DNA of 64,000 nt, from contig NZ_PHUG01000001.1 of the NCBI RefSeq assembly GCF_002813325.1, positions 2,852,001-2,916,000 on the forward strand. Reading direction: 5' to 3'. Shown in pieces: positions 29,122-36,465 of this stretch. Every line of letters begins with the position of its first letter. The stretch's first letter is position 1. The notes beneath the pieces were generated by a model. The model made no database searches, was not told the DNA's origin, and saw only the letters and a program-made list of their open reading frames with translations. Both the position numbers and the translations under genes were made by a program. Source of the stretch: Janthinobacterium sp. 64. GTDB lineage: Bacteria; Pseudomonadota; Gammaproteobacteria; Burkholderiales; Burkholderiaceae_D.

Positions 29122-29191
29122 TCATTCGTTTTCGATGCCGTGCGTTTTTTCGCTCCTCGCATCGCGCTCGCCACAACACCCATGCGTCAAA

Positions 29192-29230
29192 TAAAAAACC
29201 GCCATGCCTGAAAAAATTCGGGCACGGCGG
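29192..29230 (-). terminator. Rho-independent terminator in the histone upstream region
   Basis: CCGCCATGCC (29199-29208) and GGCACGGCGG (29221-29230) form a stem with one mismatch, extended inward by TGAA/TTCG pairing. A minus-strand U-run follows at 29193-29198. Confidence 0.75.
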
Positions 29231-29342
29231 CAGACGAAAACGGTGTGGTTTTGTGCATATCCGTGTAAATCTGTATCCCTGTTTTGCGAGCTTTTTTTGC
29301 TACCGCGCTGGTTAAAAAACCCCGCATTCTAACGCTCGCATT
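29192..29342 (-). ncRNA. Candidate small RNA, about 150 nt
   Basis: A free-standing minus-strand transcription unit inside a 738-bp gene-free gap (28897-29634). A sigma-70-like promoter (TTGACA, 16 bp, TATGAG) ends at 29349. A terminator hairpin at 29199-29230 is followed by a U-tract. The predicted transcript would start near 29342 and holds only a 9-codon ORF. It has no similarity I can name. An alternative is an attenuated leader of the histone-like gene, whose ATG is about 300 nt further on. Confidence 0.45.
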
Positions 29343-29348
29343 TGCAAT

Positions 29349-29376
29349 CTCATAAAGTACACGAAAACCTTGTCAA
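29349..29376 (-). promoter_or_regulatory. Sigma-70-type promoter for the candidate small RNA
   Basis: On the minus strand TTGACA (29371-29376) stands 16 bp before TATGAG (29349-29354). The -35 box is perfect and the -10 box matches 4 of 6. Confidence 0.5.
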
Positions 29377-29579
29377 TGCGCAACCGGCACGACACGTTTT
29401 CGCGGCCTTTTTTGCACGATACGCGTGCTATCGTACATTCGCGCGGCAAATGCCGCTGCCGGCGTCTCCTGAAATGATTTTTTGGACCCGCCATGCGGCC
29501 ATTCGCGGCAGGCGAAAATCCTGGCGCAAGCCTCTTCGCAGCGCTGCATGAAGCATGCATTTTTCCACCGCCATGCACG

Positions 29580-29612
29580 CGAAAAAAAAGCGCCGTCACG
29601 ATGACGGCGCTT
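29580..29612 (-). terminator. Rho-independent terminator after the nrdB 3' remnant
   Basis: AAGCGCCGTCA-CGA-TGACGGCGCTT (29588-29612) is a perfect 11-bp stem with a minus-strand U-tract (29582-29589). It lies 22 bp after the remnant's stop codon and is probably the original terminator of nrdB. Confidence 0.88.
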
Positions 29613-29634
29613 CCTGGCGTAGCCTGAAAAAGGA

Positions 29635-30504
29635 TTACTCCCAGTTCAGCGCACCACCCGTTTGGTACTCGGTCACGCGCGTCTCGAAGAAGTTGCGTTC
29701 CTTTTTCATGTCGATCATTTCGCTCATCCACGGGAATGGATTTTCTTCCTGGGCGAACAGCGGCTCGAGGCCGATCTGCTGCGCGCGGCGGTTGGCGATG
29801 AAGCGCAGATAGCCCTTGAACATCGGCGCGTTCAGACCCAGCACGCCGCGTGGCATGGTGTCTTCCGCGTACGCGTATTCCAGCTCCACGGCTTGCATGA
29901 ACAGCACTTTGATCTCTTCGCGGAATTCGGCCGTCCACAGCTGGGGGTTTTCCATCTTGATCGTGTTGATCAAGTCGATGCCGAAGTTGCAGTGCATCGA
30001 TTCGTCGCGCAGGATGTACTGGTACTGCTCGGCCGCACCCATCATCTTGTTCTGGCGGCCCAGCGCCAGGATCTGCGTGAAGCCGACGTAGAAGAACAGG
30101 CCTTCCATCAGGCAGGCGAATACGATCAGCGATTTGAGCAGCTTCTGGTCGTTTTCCACCGTGCCGGTGACGAACGCGGGGTCGGTCAGGGTGTTGATGA
30201 ACGGGATCAGGAATTCATCCTTGTCGCGGATCGACTTGACTTCGTTGTAGGCGTTGAAGATCTCGCCTTCGTCCAGGCCCAGCGATTCGACGATGTACTG
30301 GTAGGCGTGCGTGTGGATCGCTTCTTCGAACGCCTGGCGCAGCAGGTACTGGCGGCATTCCGGCGCCGTGATGTGGCGTCGTAAAGGGAGACTGCCCAGC
30401 GCGATGTTGGTGGCGGCCTGCGGGCCGGTGGTCTCGAAGAAGCCCTCTAGCTCCTGGACACTGGCAATGTGAATGCTACTCACCACATCATCGTTACCCA
30501 ACAA
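29635..30504 (-). pseudogene. Truncated duplicate of nrdB (3' part only)
   Basis: The segment 29639-30378 matches 31251-31990 inside intact nrdB at a constant offset of 1612 bp with only about ten base differences, all silent. The encoded residues from [10 protein letters not shown] to the end GGALNWE are identical. Upstream of 30378 the copies diverge but stay alignable to about 30445. There the remnant reads [18 protein letters not shown] where NrdB has [17 protein letters not shown], with a 9-bp insertion, so the first iron-ligand Asp (TADSL) is lost. About 130 N-terminal residues of NrdB are missing. The open frame starts only at a TTG and a terminator (30513-30539) lies immediately upstream, so expression as an enzyme is unlikely. 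Confidence 0.9.
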
Positions 30505-30512
30505 GCAAAAAA

Positions 30513-30539
30513 AATGCGCCGTAAAAATTACGGCGCATT
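30513..30539 (-). terminator. Rho-independent terminator of the 82-residue gene
   Basis: AATGCGCCGTAA (30513-30524) pairs with TTACGGCGCATT (30528-30539). A U-rich run follows on the minus strand. It isolates the nrdB remnant from upstream transcription. Confidence 0.88.
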
Positions 30540-30543
30540 AGGA

Positions 30544-30792
30544 TTATCGAAGTCTATTCGACTGTGACAGTAATGAAGCGGCTAAGGCTTTGGTATCGTC
30601 GCTGTACTTACTGCTTTGCAGCACATGCGATGCCTTTGTCTCCATCGCTTTTCCTGTCTGATACGCACCTTGTACCTGAGACAATGCGGAACCAGCCAAA
30701 CTCTTAGCCACGGCAGAGGCATTGGGATTTTTCAATGTCTCTGCTGCCTGTGAAGCGATTCCCGATGAGGTTTTTTTACTATTGAATGTCAT
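30544..30792 (-). CDS. Small repeat-containing protein of unknown function (82 aa)
   Basis: 82-residue soluble protein, rich in Ser, Ala and Lys, without signal peptide or membrane helix. Two related motifs are visible: LKNPNASAVAKSLAGSALSQ around residues 20-40 and QSSKYSDDTKALAASLLSQ near the end. The pattern A-x-x-L-(K/Q)-x(4)-S-x(3)-K-(S/A)-LA-x-S-x-LSQ recurs, so the protein looks like an internal duplication. ATG 30792 follows AAAGG at normal spacing. It has its own terminator just downstream and lies between the two nrdB copies. Lower GC content than its neighbours suggests foreign origin. I recall similar small proteins in other bacteria but know no function. Confidence 0.75.
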   Translation of the reverse strand: MTFNSKKTSSGIASQAAETLKNPNASAVAKSLAGSALSQVQGAYQTGKAMETKASHVLQSSKYSDDTKALAASLLSQSNRLR

Positions 30793-30912
30793 GATGAAAC
30801 CTTTTAAGTCGATATGAAGAGATACGTAAGAGTGAGTCAAACTCACAAATTCGTTCGGTACTCCTGTAAAACTCAAGTTATTTTTACATCAATGAAACTG
30901 TCCTAATTCCCT

Positions 30913-30940
30913 AACGAGGACGGTAAAAACCGTCCTCGTT
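30913..30940 (-). terminator. Strong hairpin after the 36-residue gene
   Basis: AACGAGGACGG-TAAAAA-CCGTCCTCGTT is a perfect 11-bp stem placed 6 bp after the stop of the 36-residue gene. It lacks a long U-tract but should stall or end transcription. Confidence 0.65.
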
Positions 30941-30946
30941 AATCCA

Positions 30947-31057
30947 CTATCGCAAACGTGGAGACCGGCAGTGTTCACACACAATTTCAAGCTTTCCAAA
31001 GCGGAAGCGCCAGTATTGCGTCACATGCACGGACTTGGGATAGGCACAGGTTTTCAT
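30947..31057 (-). CDS. Very small Cys-containing protein (36 aa)
   Basis: The frame begins MKTCAYPKSVHVTQYWRFRF and ends VCEHCRSPRLR. It is basic and aromatic. Cysteines at positions 4, 27 and 30, the last two as CEHC, could bind a metal. AAAGGAAC stands 7 bp before the ATG at 31057, which is a convincing ribosome site, and a perfect hairpin follows the stop. It is too short for most gene finders. A 17-codon frame overlaps its start (ATGA). Function unknown; the setting is the insert between the nrdB copies. Confidence 0.6.
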   Translation of the reverse strand: MKTCAYPKSVHVTQYWRFRFGKLEIVCEHCRSPRLR

Positions 31058-31107
31058 GTGTCGTTCCTTTCATCGCATACCTCGATGATGAACTTGAGCC
31101 TTGCCAT
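31054..31107 (-). CDS. Possible 17-residue leader peptide overlapping the 36-residue gene
   Basis: MARLKFIIEVCDERNDT is encoded from ATG 31107 and ends in a TGA that overlaps the next ATG by four bases. The ribosome site is weak. It could be a coupled leader, or with a frameshift the N-terminus of one longer protein. Low certainty. Confidence 0.3.
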   Translation of the reverse strand: MARLKFIIEVCDERNDT

Positions 31108-31116
31108 ATCGGCTTT

Positions 31117-31132
31117 CGAAGTTTAAACTTCG
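31117..31132. promoter_or_regulatory. Perfect 16-bp palindrome upstream of the small genes
   Basis: CGAAGTTTAAACTTCG is perfectly self-complementary and lies 10 bp before the 17-codon frame and about 60 bp before the 36-residue gene. This position suits an operator, or a recombination or attachment core. No cognate protein is evident. Confidence 0.45.
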
Positions 31133-31197
31133 GCTTCTAGTACATAGAAATAGCATCAAGAGAAAGCCAGAGGTTGTTGTTTGGCTCTCTTTTCCCT

Positions 31198-31231
31198 AAA
31201 GCCCCGTGAGTTGCACCTCATGGGGCTTTTT
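31198..31231 (-). terminator. Terminator after intact nrdB
   Basis: AAAGCCCCGTGAG and CTCATGGGGCTTT form a stem with one wobble position around a short loop. T-rich and A-rich flanks make it bidirectional. It lies 16 bp beyond the nrdB stop and is unrelated in sequence to the terminator behind the remnant copy. Confidence 0.85.
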
Positions 31232-31246
31232 CATTTCCTCATCTAA

Positions 31247-32398
31247 TTATTCCCAGTTCAGCGCACCACCCGTTTGGTACTCGGTCACGCGCGTCTCGAA
31301 GAAGTTGCGTTCCTTTTTCATGTCGATCATTTCGCTCATCCACGGGAATGGATTTTCTTCCTGGGCGAACAGCGGCTCGAGGCCGATCTGCTGCGCGCGG
31401 CGGTTGGCGATGAAGCGCAGATAGCCCTTGAACATCGGTGCGTTCAGACCCAGCACGCCGCGTGGCATGGTGTCTTCCGCGTACGCGTATTCCAGCTCCA
31501 CGGCTTGCATGAACAGCACTTTGATCTCTTCGCGGAATTCGGCCGTCCACAGCTGCGGGTTTTCCATCTTGATCGTGTTGATCAAGTCGATGCCGAAGTT
31601 GCAGTGCATCGATTCGTCGCGCAGGATGTACTGGTACTGCTCGGCCGCGCCCATCATCTTGTTCTGGCGGCCCAGCGCCAGGATCTGCGTGAAGCCGACG
31701 TAGAAGAACAGGCCTTCCATCAGGCAGGCAAACACGATCAGCGATTTGAGCAGCTTCTGGTCGTTTTCCACCGTGCCGGTGACGAACGCGGGGTCGGTCA
31801 GGGTATTGATGAACGGGATCAGGAATTCATCCTTGTCGCGGATCGACTTGACTTCGTTGTAGGCGTTGAAGATCTCGCCTTCGTCCAGGCCCAGCGATTC
31901 GACGATGTACTGGTAGGCGTGCGTGTGGATCGCTTCCTCGAACGCCTGGCGCAGCAGGTACTGGCGGCACTCGGGCGCCGTGATGTGGCGGTAGGTACCC
32001 AGCACGATGTTGTTGGCGGCCAGCGAGTCGGCCGTCACGAAGAAGCCCAGGTTGCGCTTGACCAGGCGGCGCTCGTCGTCCGTCAGGCCGTTCGGGTTTT
32101 TCCACAGCTCGATATCGCGCTGCATGTTCACTTCCTGCGGCATCCAGTGGTTGGCGCAGCCGGCCAGGTATTTGTCCCACGCCCACTTGTACTTGAACGG
32201 CACCAGCTGGTTGACGTCCGTCTTGCCGTTGATGATGCGCTTGTCGTCGGCATTCACGCGGCGCGCCACTTGCTCGGCGTTCGCTTCGGACGGCTCGGCA
32301 CCGGCTGGCAGGTTCAATTCGGTATTTCCCAATGGCGCTTGCTGCGCCGGACGCGGCACAGCTGCCGACGTGGTTTCATCATCCCAGGACAACGACAT
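31247..32398 (-). CDS. nrdB: Class Ia ribonucleotide reductase small subunit NrdB
   Basis: Di-iron/tyrosyl-radical subunit of aerobic ribonucleotide reductase, 383 residues. Iron-ligand segments are TADSLAANN (Asp), [13 protein letters not shown] (Glu, His and the radical Tyr), [11 protein letters not shown] (Glu) and [12 protein letters not shown] (Glu, His). The C-terminal tail ends GGALNWE. ATG 32398 follows AGGAAG; six further in-frame codons upstream lack a better signal. It lies 118 bp behind nrdA on the same strand. Its last 740 bp are duplicated at 29639-30378, so the 3' half of this gene may be a replacement brought in by an element. Confidence 0.96.
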   Translation of the reverse strand: MSLSWDDETTSAAVPRPAQQAPLGNTELNLPAGAEPSEANAEQVARRVNADDKRIINGKTDVNQLVPFKYKWAWDKYLAGCANHWMPQEVNMQRDIELWKNPNGLTDDERRLVKRNLGFFVTADSLAANNIVLGTYRHITAPECRQYLLRQAFEEAIHTHAYQYIVESLGLDEGEIFNAYNEVKSIRDKDEFLIPFINTLTDPAFVTGTVENDQKLLKSLIVFACLMEGLFFYVGFTQILALGRQNKMMGAAEQYQYILRDESMHCNFGIDLINTIKMENPQLWTAEFREEIKVLFMQAVELEYAYAEDTMPRGVLGLNAPMFKGYLRFIANRRAQQIGLEPLFAQEENPFPWMSEMIDMKKERNFFETRVTEYQTGGALNWE

Positions 32399-32482
32399 AA
32401 TCTTCTTCCTTTCCATGCCGGCGAGCCGGCGATCCGCAACAGGCCCGTTGTATCGGACAATGCGGACATTGACAACATTGAA

Positions 32483-32505
32483 TCAGCCCAGACGCTCCGG
32501 GCTGA
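32483..32505 (-). other. Hairpin between nrdA and nrdB
   Basis: TCAGCCC (32483-32489) pairs with GGGCTGA (32499-32505), 11 bp after the nrdA stop. No U-tract follows on the minus strand, so it looks more like an mRNA processing or stability element than a full terminator. Confidence 0.45.
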
Positions 32506-32516
32506 CAACTAAAATT

Positions 32517-35471
32517 TTACTGGCAGGCTTCGCATTCCTCAAAGCCGTCATCACCTGGGCGCAGGTAGCAGGCTTCGCCATCGGCGTCGTCCGCTGCAGC
32601 TGCCACCACGGGTGCCACCACGGCGGCAGCGGCTGCCGCCACGACCGCTGCCTGTGCGCTCTGGGCGCTGGCCGACATGCCGCCATCGACTGCCACGGCG
32701 TTCAGGGCACCCGTCTTGGAGGTCGATTTCTCCATGTGGGTAGCGGCGATGGTACGCAGGTAGTAGGTGGTTTTCAGGCCACGCAGCCATGCCAGCTTGT
32801 AGGTCTCGTCGAGCTTCTTGCCCGATGCGCCAGCCATGTAGATGTTCAGCGACTGGGCCTGGTCGATCCACTTCTGGCGACGCGAAGCCGCTTCCACCAG
32901 CCAGCTTGGCGACACTTCAAAGGCGGTGGCGTAGATGTCGCGCAAGTCTTGCGGGATGCGGTCGATCTTCACCAGCGAGCCGTCGAAGTACTTCAGGTCG
33001 GAGATCATGACTTCATCCCACAGGTCGCGCGCCTTCAGGTCGCGCACCAGGTAGCCGTTGATCTCGGTGAATTCACCCGACAGGTTCGATTTCACGTACA
33101 GGTTCTGGAACGTCGGCTCGATACAGGCCGATACGCCGATGATGTTCGAAATCGTCGCCGTCGGGGCGATCGCCACGCAGTTCGAGTTGCGCATGCCGAA
33201 CTTGGCGATGCGTTCGCGCACCGGGGTCCAGTCCATGGCCGACGAGGAATCGACTTCCAGGTAGCCGCCACGCTCTTCGGCCAGCAGTTTGACCGAGTCT
33301 TGCGGCAGGATGCCACGGTCCCACAGCGAACCGGCATACGATTCATAGCGGCCACGTTCTTCAGCCAGTTCCGTCGACGCCAGGTAGGCGTAGTAGCAGA
33401 CCGCTTCCATCGAGGTGTCGGCAAAGCTGACGGCGGCGTCCGAGGCGAACGGAATGCGCATCATGTGCAGGCAGTCCTGGAAGCCCATCACGCCCATGCC
33501 GACCGGACGGTGGCGCATGTTCGAATTGCGCGCCTTCTCGACGGCGTAGTAATTGATGTCGATGACGTTGTCGAGCATGCGCATGGCGGTGCGCACGGTC
33601 TTGGCCAGCTTGACGTGATCGAGCTTGCCTTCCTTCATGTGCGCCGGCATGTTCACGGAACCGAGGTTGCAGACGGCGATTTCGTCAGGGCCCGTGTTCA
33701 GCGTGATTTCCGTGCACAGGTTCGAGCTGTGGACGACGCCGACGTGCGACTGCGGGCTGCGGATGTTGCAAGGATCCTTGAACGTGATCCATGGGTGGCC
33801 CGTTTCAAACAGCATCGACAGCATCTTGCGCCACAGGTCCAGCGCGGCGATCTTCTTGAACGAGCGGATTTCGCCGGCGGCGGCCTTGGCTTCGTAGCCC
33901 AGGTAAGCTTTTTCAAAGGCCTTGCCGACCAGGTCGTGCAAATCTGGTGTTTCGGATGGCGAGAACAGGGTCCACTCGCCTTTTTCCATGACGCGCTTCA
34001 TGAACATGTCGGGAATCCAGTTCGCCGTGTTCATGTCGTGCGTGCGGCGGCGGTCGTCGCCCGTGTTCTTGCGCAGGTCGAGGAATTCCTCGATGTCCAT
34101 GTGCCAGGTTTCCAGGTAGGCGCACACGGCGCCCTTGCGCTTGCCGCCCTGGTTGACTGCCACGGCCGTGTCGTTGACCACTTTCAGGAACGGCACCACG
34201 CCTTGCGACTTGCCGTTGGTGCCCTTGATGTGGGCGCCCAGGGCGCGCACTGGCGTCCAGTCGTTACCCAGGCCGCCGGCGTACTTGGCCAGCAGCGCGT
34301 TGTCCTTGATGGCGTCGTAGATGCCTTCCAGGTCGTCCGAGACGGTGCTCAGGTAGCACGACGACAGCTGCGAGCGCAGGGTGCCGGAGTTGAACAGGGT
34401 CGGCGTCGAGCTCATGAAGTCGAACGAGGACAGCAGATTGTAGAACTCGATGGTGCGCGCTTCGCGGTCCGCTTCGTTCAGCGACAGGCCCATGGCCACG
34501 CGCATGTAGAACGCCTGCGGCATTTCGATGCGCACGTCATGGATGTGCAGGAAGTAGCGGTCATACAGCGTTTGCAGGCCGATGTAGCCGAATTGCAAGT
34601 CGCGGTCGGCAACGATGGCCTTGGCCAGGCGTTCCAGGTCGAAACTGGCAAGTACCGGGTTCAGCAGGTCGTTGGCGATGCCCTTGGCGATGTATTGCGG
34701 GAAATACGTCAGGTACTCGGCGGCAGCGGCCGCTTGCGGCACTTCCTTGCCGAACACTTCCTTGCGCACCGTGTGCAGCAGGATGCGGGCCGTGACCTGG
34801 CTGTAGGCCGGATCTTTTTCCATCAGCGCGCGCGCCGCCAGGATGGCCGACTTGTGCAACTCTTCGACGGGCACGCCGTCGTACAGGTTCTTCACCGTTT
34901 CCGCCAGGATGGCATCAGCATCGACGTGCTTTTCCAGGCCGGCGCAGGCGGCGTTGATCAGGTCGCGCACTTCCTGCATGTCCAGCAGGCGGCGCACGCC
35001 GTTGTCAGTGACGTTCAGTTGGGGGGCGGTCACTTGCGCGGAAGCGCCCAGCGCCTCCTTCTGCAGGCGGCGCTCTTCCATGTGCTTGGCACGGTACAAC
35101 ACGTAGGCACGCGCCACGTCGTGCTCGCCCGAACGCATCAGCGACAGTTCCACCTGGTCTTGCACGTCTTCGATATGGAAGGTGCCGCCACCCGGATGGC
35201 GGCGCACCAGCGCGGCGACGACGCCGTCGGTCAGTTGCTCCACCAGTTCGCGGACGCGTGCCGAAGCGGCACCCTGGCCGCCGTTAACGGCCAAAAACGC
35301 CTTGGTCATGGCGATGGCGATCTTCGAAGGCTCAAATGCCACCACCGCGCCGTTGCGGCGGATGATGCGATAGTCGCCCAATGCCGCGCCCGTGCTCGCC
35401 ACGCTGTTGGCCGCGCCTGGCGCTGGCGATACTGGCGTTGGATGGATGGAAATATCTTGTGGTGATTGCAT
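32517..35471 (-). CDS. nrdA: Class Ia ribonucleotide reductase large subunit NrdA
   Basis: Catalytic subunit of 984 residues. An N-terminal ATP-cone for activity control begins near YRIIRRNGAVVAFEPSKIAI. The barrel carries active-site cysteines in QLSSCYLSTV and IAVCNLGSVNM, and the radical Cys with Asn and Glu in SSNLCTEITLN. The radical-transfer Tyr pair is in KTTYYLRTIAATH. The C-terminus ends in EECEACQ, the shuttle cysteines reduced by thioredoxin. An Ala/Val-rich linker of about 30 residues precedes that tail. The start is ATG 35471. Paired NrdR-type boxes lie 255-300 bp upstream. Confidence 0.97.
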   Translation of the reverse strand: MQSPQDISIHPTPVSPAPGAANSVASTGAALGDYRIIRRNGAVVAFEPSKIAIAMTKAFLAVNGGQGAASARVRELVEQLTDGVVAALVRRHPGGGTFHIEDVQDQVELSLMRSGEHDVARAYVLYRAKHMEERRLQKEALGASAQVTAPQLNVTDNGVRRLLDMQEVRDLINAACAGLEKHVDADAILAETVKNLYDGVPVEELHKSAILAARALMEKDPAYSQVTARILLHTVRKEVFGKEVPQAAAAAEYLTYFPQYIAKGIANDLLNPVLASFDLERLAKAIVADRDLQFGYIGLQTLYDRYFLHIHDVRIEMPQAFYMRVAMGLSLNEADREARTIEFYNLLSSFDFMSSTPTLFNSGTLRSQLSSCYLSTVSDDLEGIYDAIKDNALLAKYAGGLGNDWTPVRALGAHIKGTNGKSQGVVPFLKVVNDTAVAVNQGGKRKGAVCAYLETWHMDIEEFLDLRKNTGDDRRRTHDMNTANWIPDMFMKRVMEKGEWTLFSPSETPDLHDLVGKAFEKAYLGYEAKAAAGEIRSFKKIAALDLWRKMLSMLFETGHPWITFKDPCNIRSPQSHVGVVHSSNLCTEITLNTGPDEIAVCNLGSVNMPAHMKEGKLDHVKLAKTVRTAMRMLDNVIDINYYAVEKARNSNMRHRPVGMGVMGFQDCLHMMRIPFASDAAVSFADTSMEAVCYYAYLASTELAEERGRYESYAGSLWDRGILPQDSVKLLAEERGGYLEVDSSSAMDWTPVRERIAKFGMRNSNCVAIAPTATISNIIGVSACIEPTFQNLYVKSNLSGEFTEINGYLVRDLKARDLWDEVMISDLKYFDGSLVKIDRIPQDLRDIYATAFEVSPSWLVEAASRRQKWIDQAQSLNIYMAGASGKKLDETYKLAWLRGLKTTYYLRTIAATHMEKSTSKTGALNAVAVDGGMSASAQSAQAAVVAAAAAAVVAPVVAAAADDADGEACYLRPGDDGFEECEACQ

Positions 35472-35853
35472 TGAAGCTCCCGTTGTCAGCTAAAGTCAGC
35501 CTGCAGTTTTGCTGCCGCGTGTGTTGTTGAATAGAACGCCCGATGGTCAGGGTTTCTTCAGGTATTTGTTGCTAAATAGTAAATAATATACAGCCAAAAA
35601 TCAGACGGCCAACCTGTACAGCCCGGCTAGCGCGAAACACGATCAAGGGTGATGAAACGCCAGTTCCCGTTGCCATATCAACAAACAGGGTAGCTTTGAT
35701 AATAATGCTGAAAACGTCTGTGATGGCACTACATATAGTCTTTAAATCCAAGTTATGCACTAATTGTAGTGCCCATCGAAAGGCGATGCAATAGTTTTCC
35801 GGCATCCGCCAGCGTAATTTTTTGTATTTTCATATACGATTTCGGTTGACTTT
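35472..35853. other. Gene-free nrdA upstream region
   Basis: This 382-bp stretch between nrdA and ampD is clearly less GC-rich than its surroundings. It holds no credible gene. The part nearest ampD contains the paired NrdR-type boxes; the rest would be a long nrdA leader if transcription begins near the boxes. Confidence 0.6.
35726..35772 (-). promoter_or_regulatory. Paired NrdR-type boxes
   Basis: GCACTACATATAGTCT (35726-35741) and GCACTAATTGTAGTGC (35757-35772) fit the NrdR box pattern acaCwAtATaTwGtgt at about 13 and 11 of 16 positions. The two are 31 bp apart start to start, the three-turn spacing known for NrdR. TATATG next to the first box on the minus strand may be the -10 element. 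Repression of nrdAB at high dATP is the expected outcome. Confidence 0.7.
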
Positions 35854-36465
35854 TCAGGGTACGGATGGAAAGCCCAATCCCCGCGTAGTAAGCGCTAACG
35901 CAGGCTGCCCGCGCATAGTTTCCAGCCAGCATTTTTGATAAAAACACCAGTCAAAAAACGGTCCCGGATCCGTCTTCCTCCCCGGCGCAATGTGCTCGTG
36001 GCCGCGCACCTGGGACAGCCCGTAGCGCGCCACCAGTGCCGCCGTCAGCGCCGCCAGCACATGGTATTGCCGCTGCTGGAAGGGCACATCGTCCGCGCCT
36101 TCCATTTCGACACCGACCGAATAGCCATTGCACTGCGGGCGTCCTTCGAACATGGACGCGCCCGCATGCCAGGCACGTTGATCAGTAGAAACATATTGCA
36201 ACAGCGCACCATCACGCCGCACAAAAAAATGCGCCGACACCTGCAAGCCACGCAGGTCGGCGAAAGAAGGATCGGCATTATAGTCTACCCGGCCGGTAAA
36301 CAAGTCCGACACATGCGGTCCGCCGAAGTGGCCGCCCGGCAAGCTGATGTTATGGATCACCAGCAAATCGACTTGCGCACCGTCCGGGCGCGCATCGTGG
36401 TATTGGGAGTCATAGCGCAGCGCGCCGTCGCACCAGCCGTCTTCATCTATCGTCCATGCTGTCAT
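35854..36465 (-). CDS. ampD: 1,6-anhydro-N-acetylmuramyl-L-alanine amidase AmpD
   Basis: Cytosolic zinc amidase of peptidoglycan recycling, 203 residues. Zinc ligands are the His in LLVIHNISLPGG and His and Asp in VRGHEHIAPGRKTDPGPFFD. Substrate-binding blocks are VSAHFFVRRDGALLQYV, AWHAGAS and CNGYSVGVEMEG. The ATG at 36465 shares one base with the stop of the upstream regulator gene (TGATG). It acts before Mpl in the recycling route; mpl is at 18543-19919. Confidence 0.95.
   Translation of the reverse strand: MTAWTIDEDGWCDGALRYDSQYHDARPDGAQVDLLVIHNISLPGGHFGGPHVSDLFTGRVDYNADPSFADLRGLQVSAHFFVRRDGALLQYVSTDQRAWHAGASMFEGRPQCNGYSVGVEMEGADDVPFQQRQYHVLAALTAALVARYGLSQVRGHEHIAPGRKTDPGPFFDWCFYQKCWLETMRGQPALALTTRGLGFPSVP

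Noticed and set aside
29312..29938. 208-codon minus frame overlapping the nrdB remnant and its terminator
   Set aside because: It runs through a perfect terminator in a different frame from nrdB and has Arg-rich shadow composition.
30958..31140. 60-codon plus-strand frame between the nrdB copies
   Set aside because: It lacks a ribosome site and is opposite the 36-codon minus gene, which has one and is followed by a hairpin.
31150..31197. Imperfect hairpin AGAGAAAGCCA / TGGCTCTCT
   Set aside because: Bulged stem and no gene on the fitting strand; kept out as a terminator.
32007..35465. Plus-strand open frame of over 1,100 codons opposite nrdA
   Set aside because: nrdA on the other strand has all catalytic motifs; the antisense translation is His/Arg/Gln-rich without family features.
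35572..35805. 77-codon minus frame in the nrdA upstream region
   Set aside because: No ribosome site or family likeness, and it covers the NrdR boxes.
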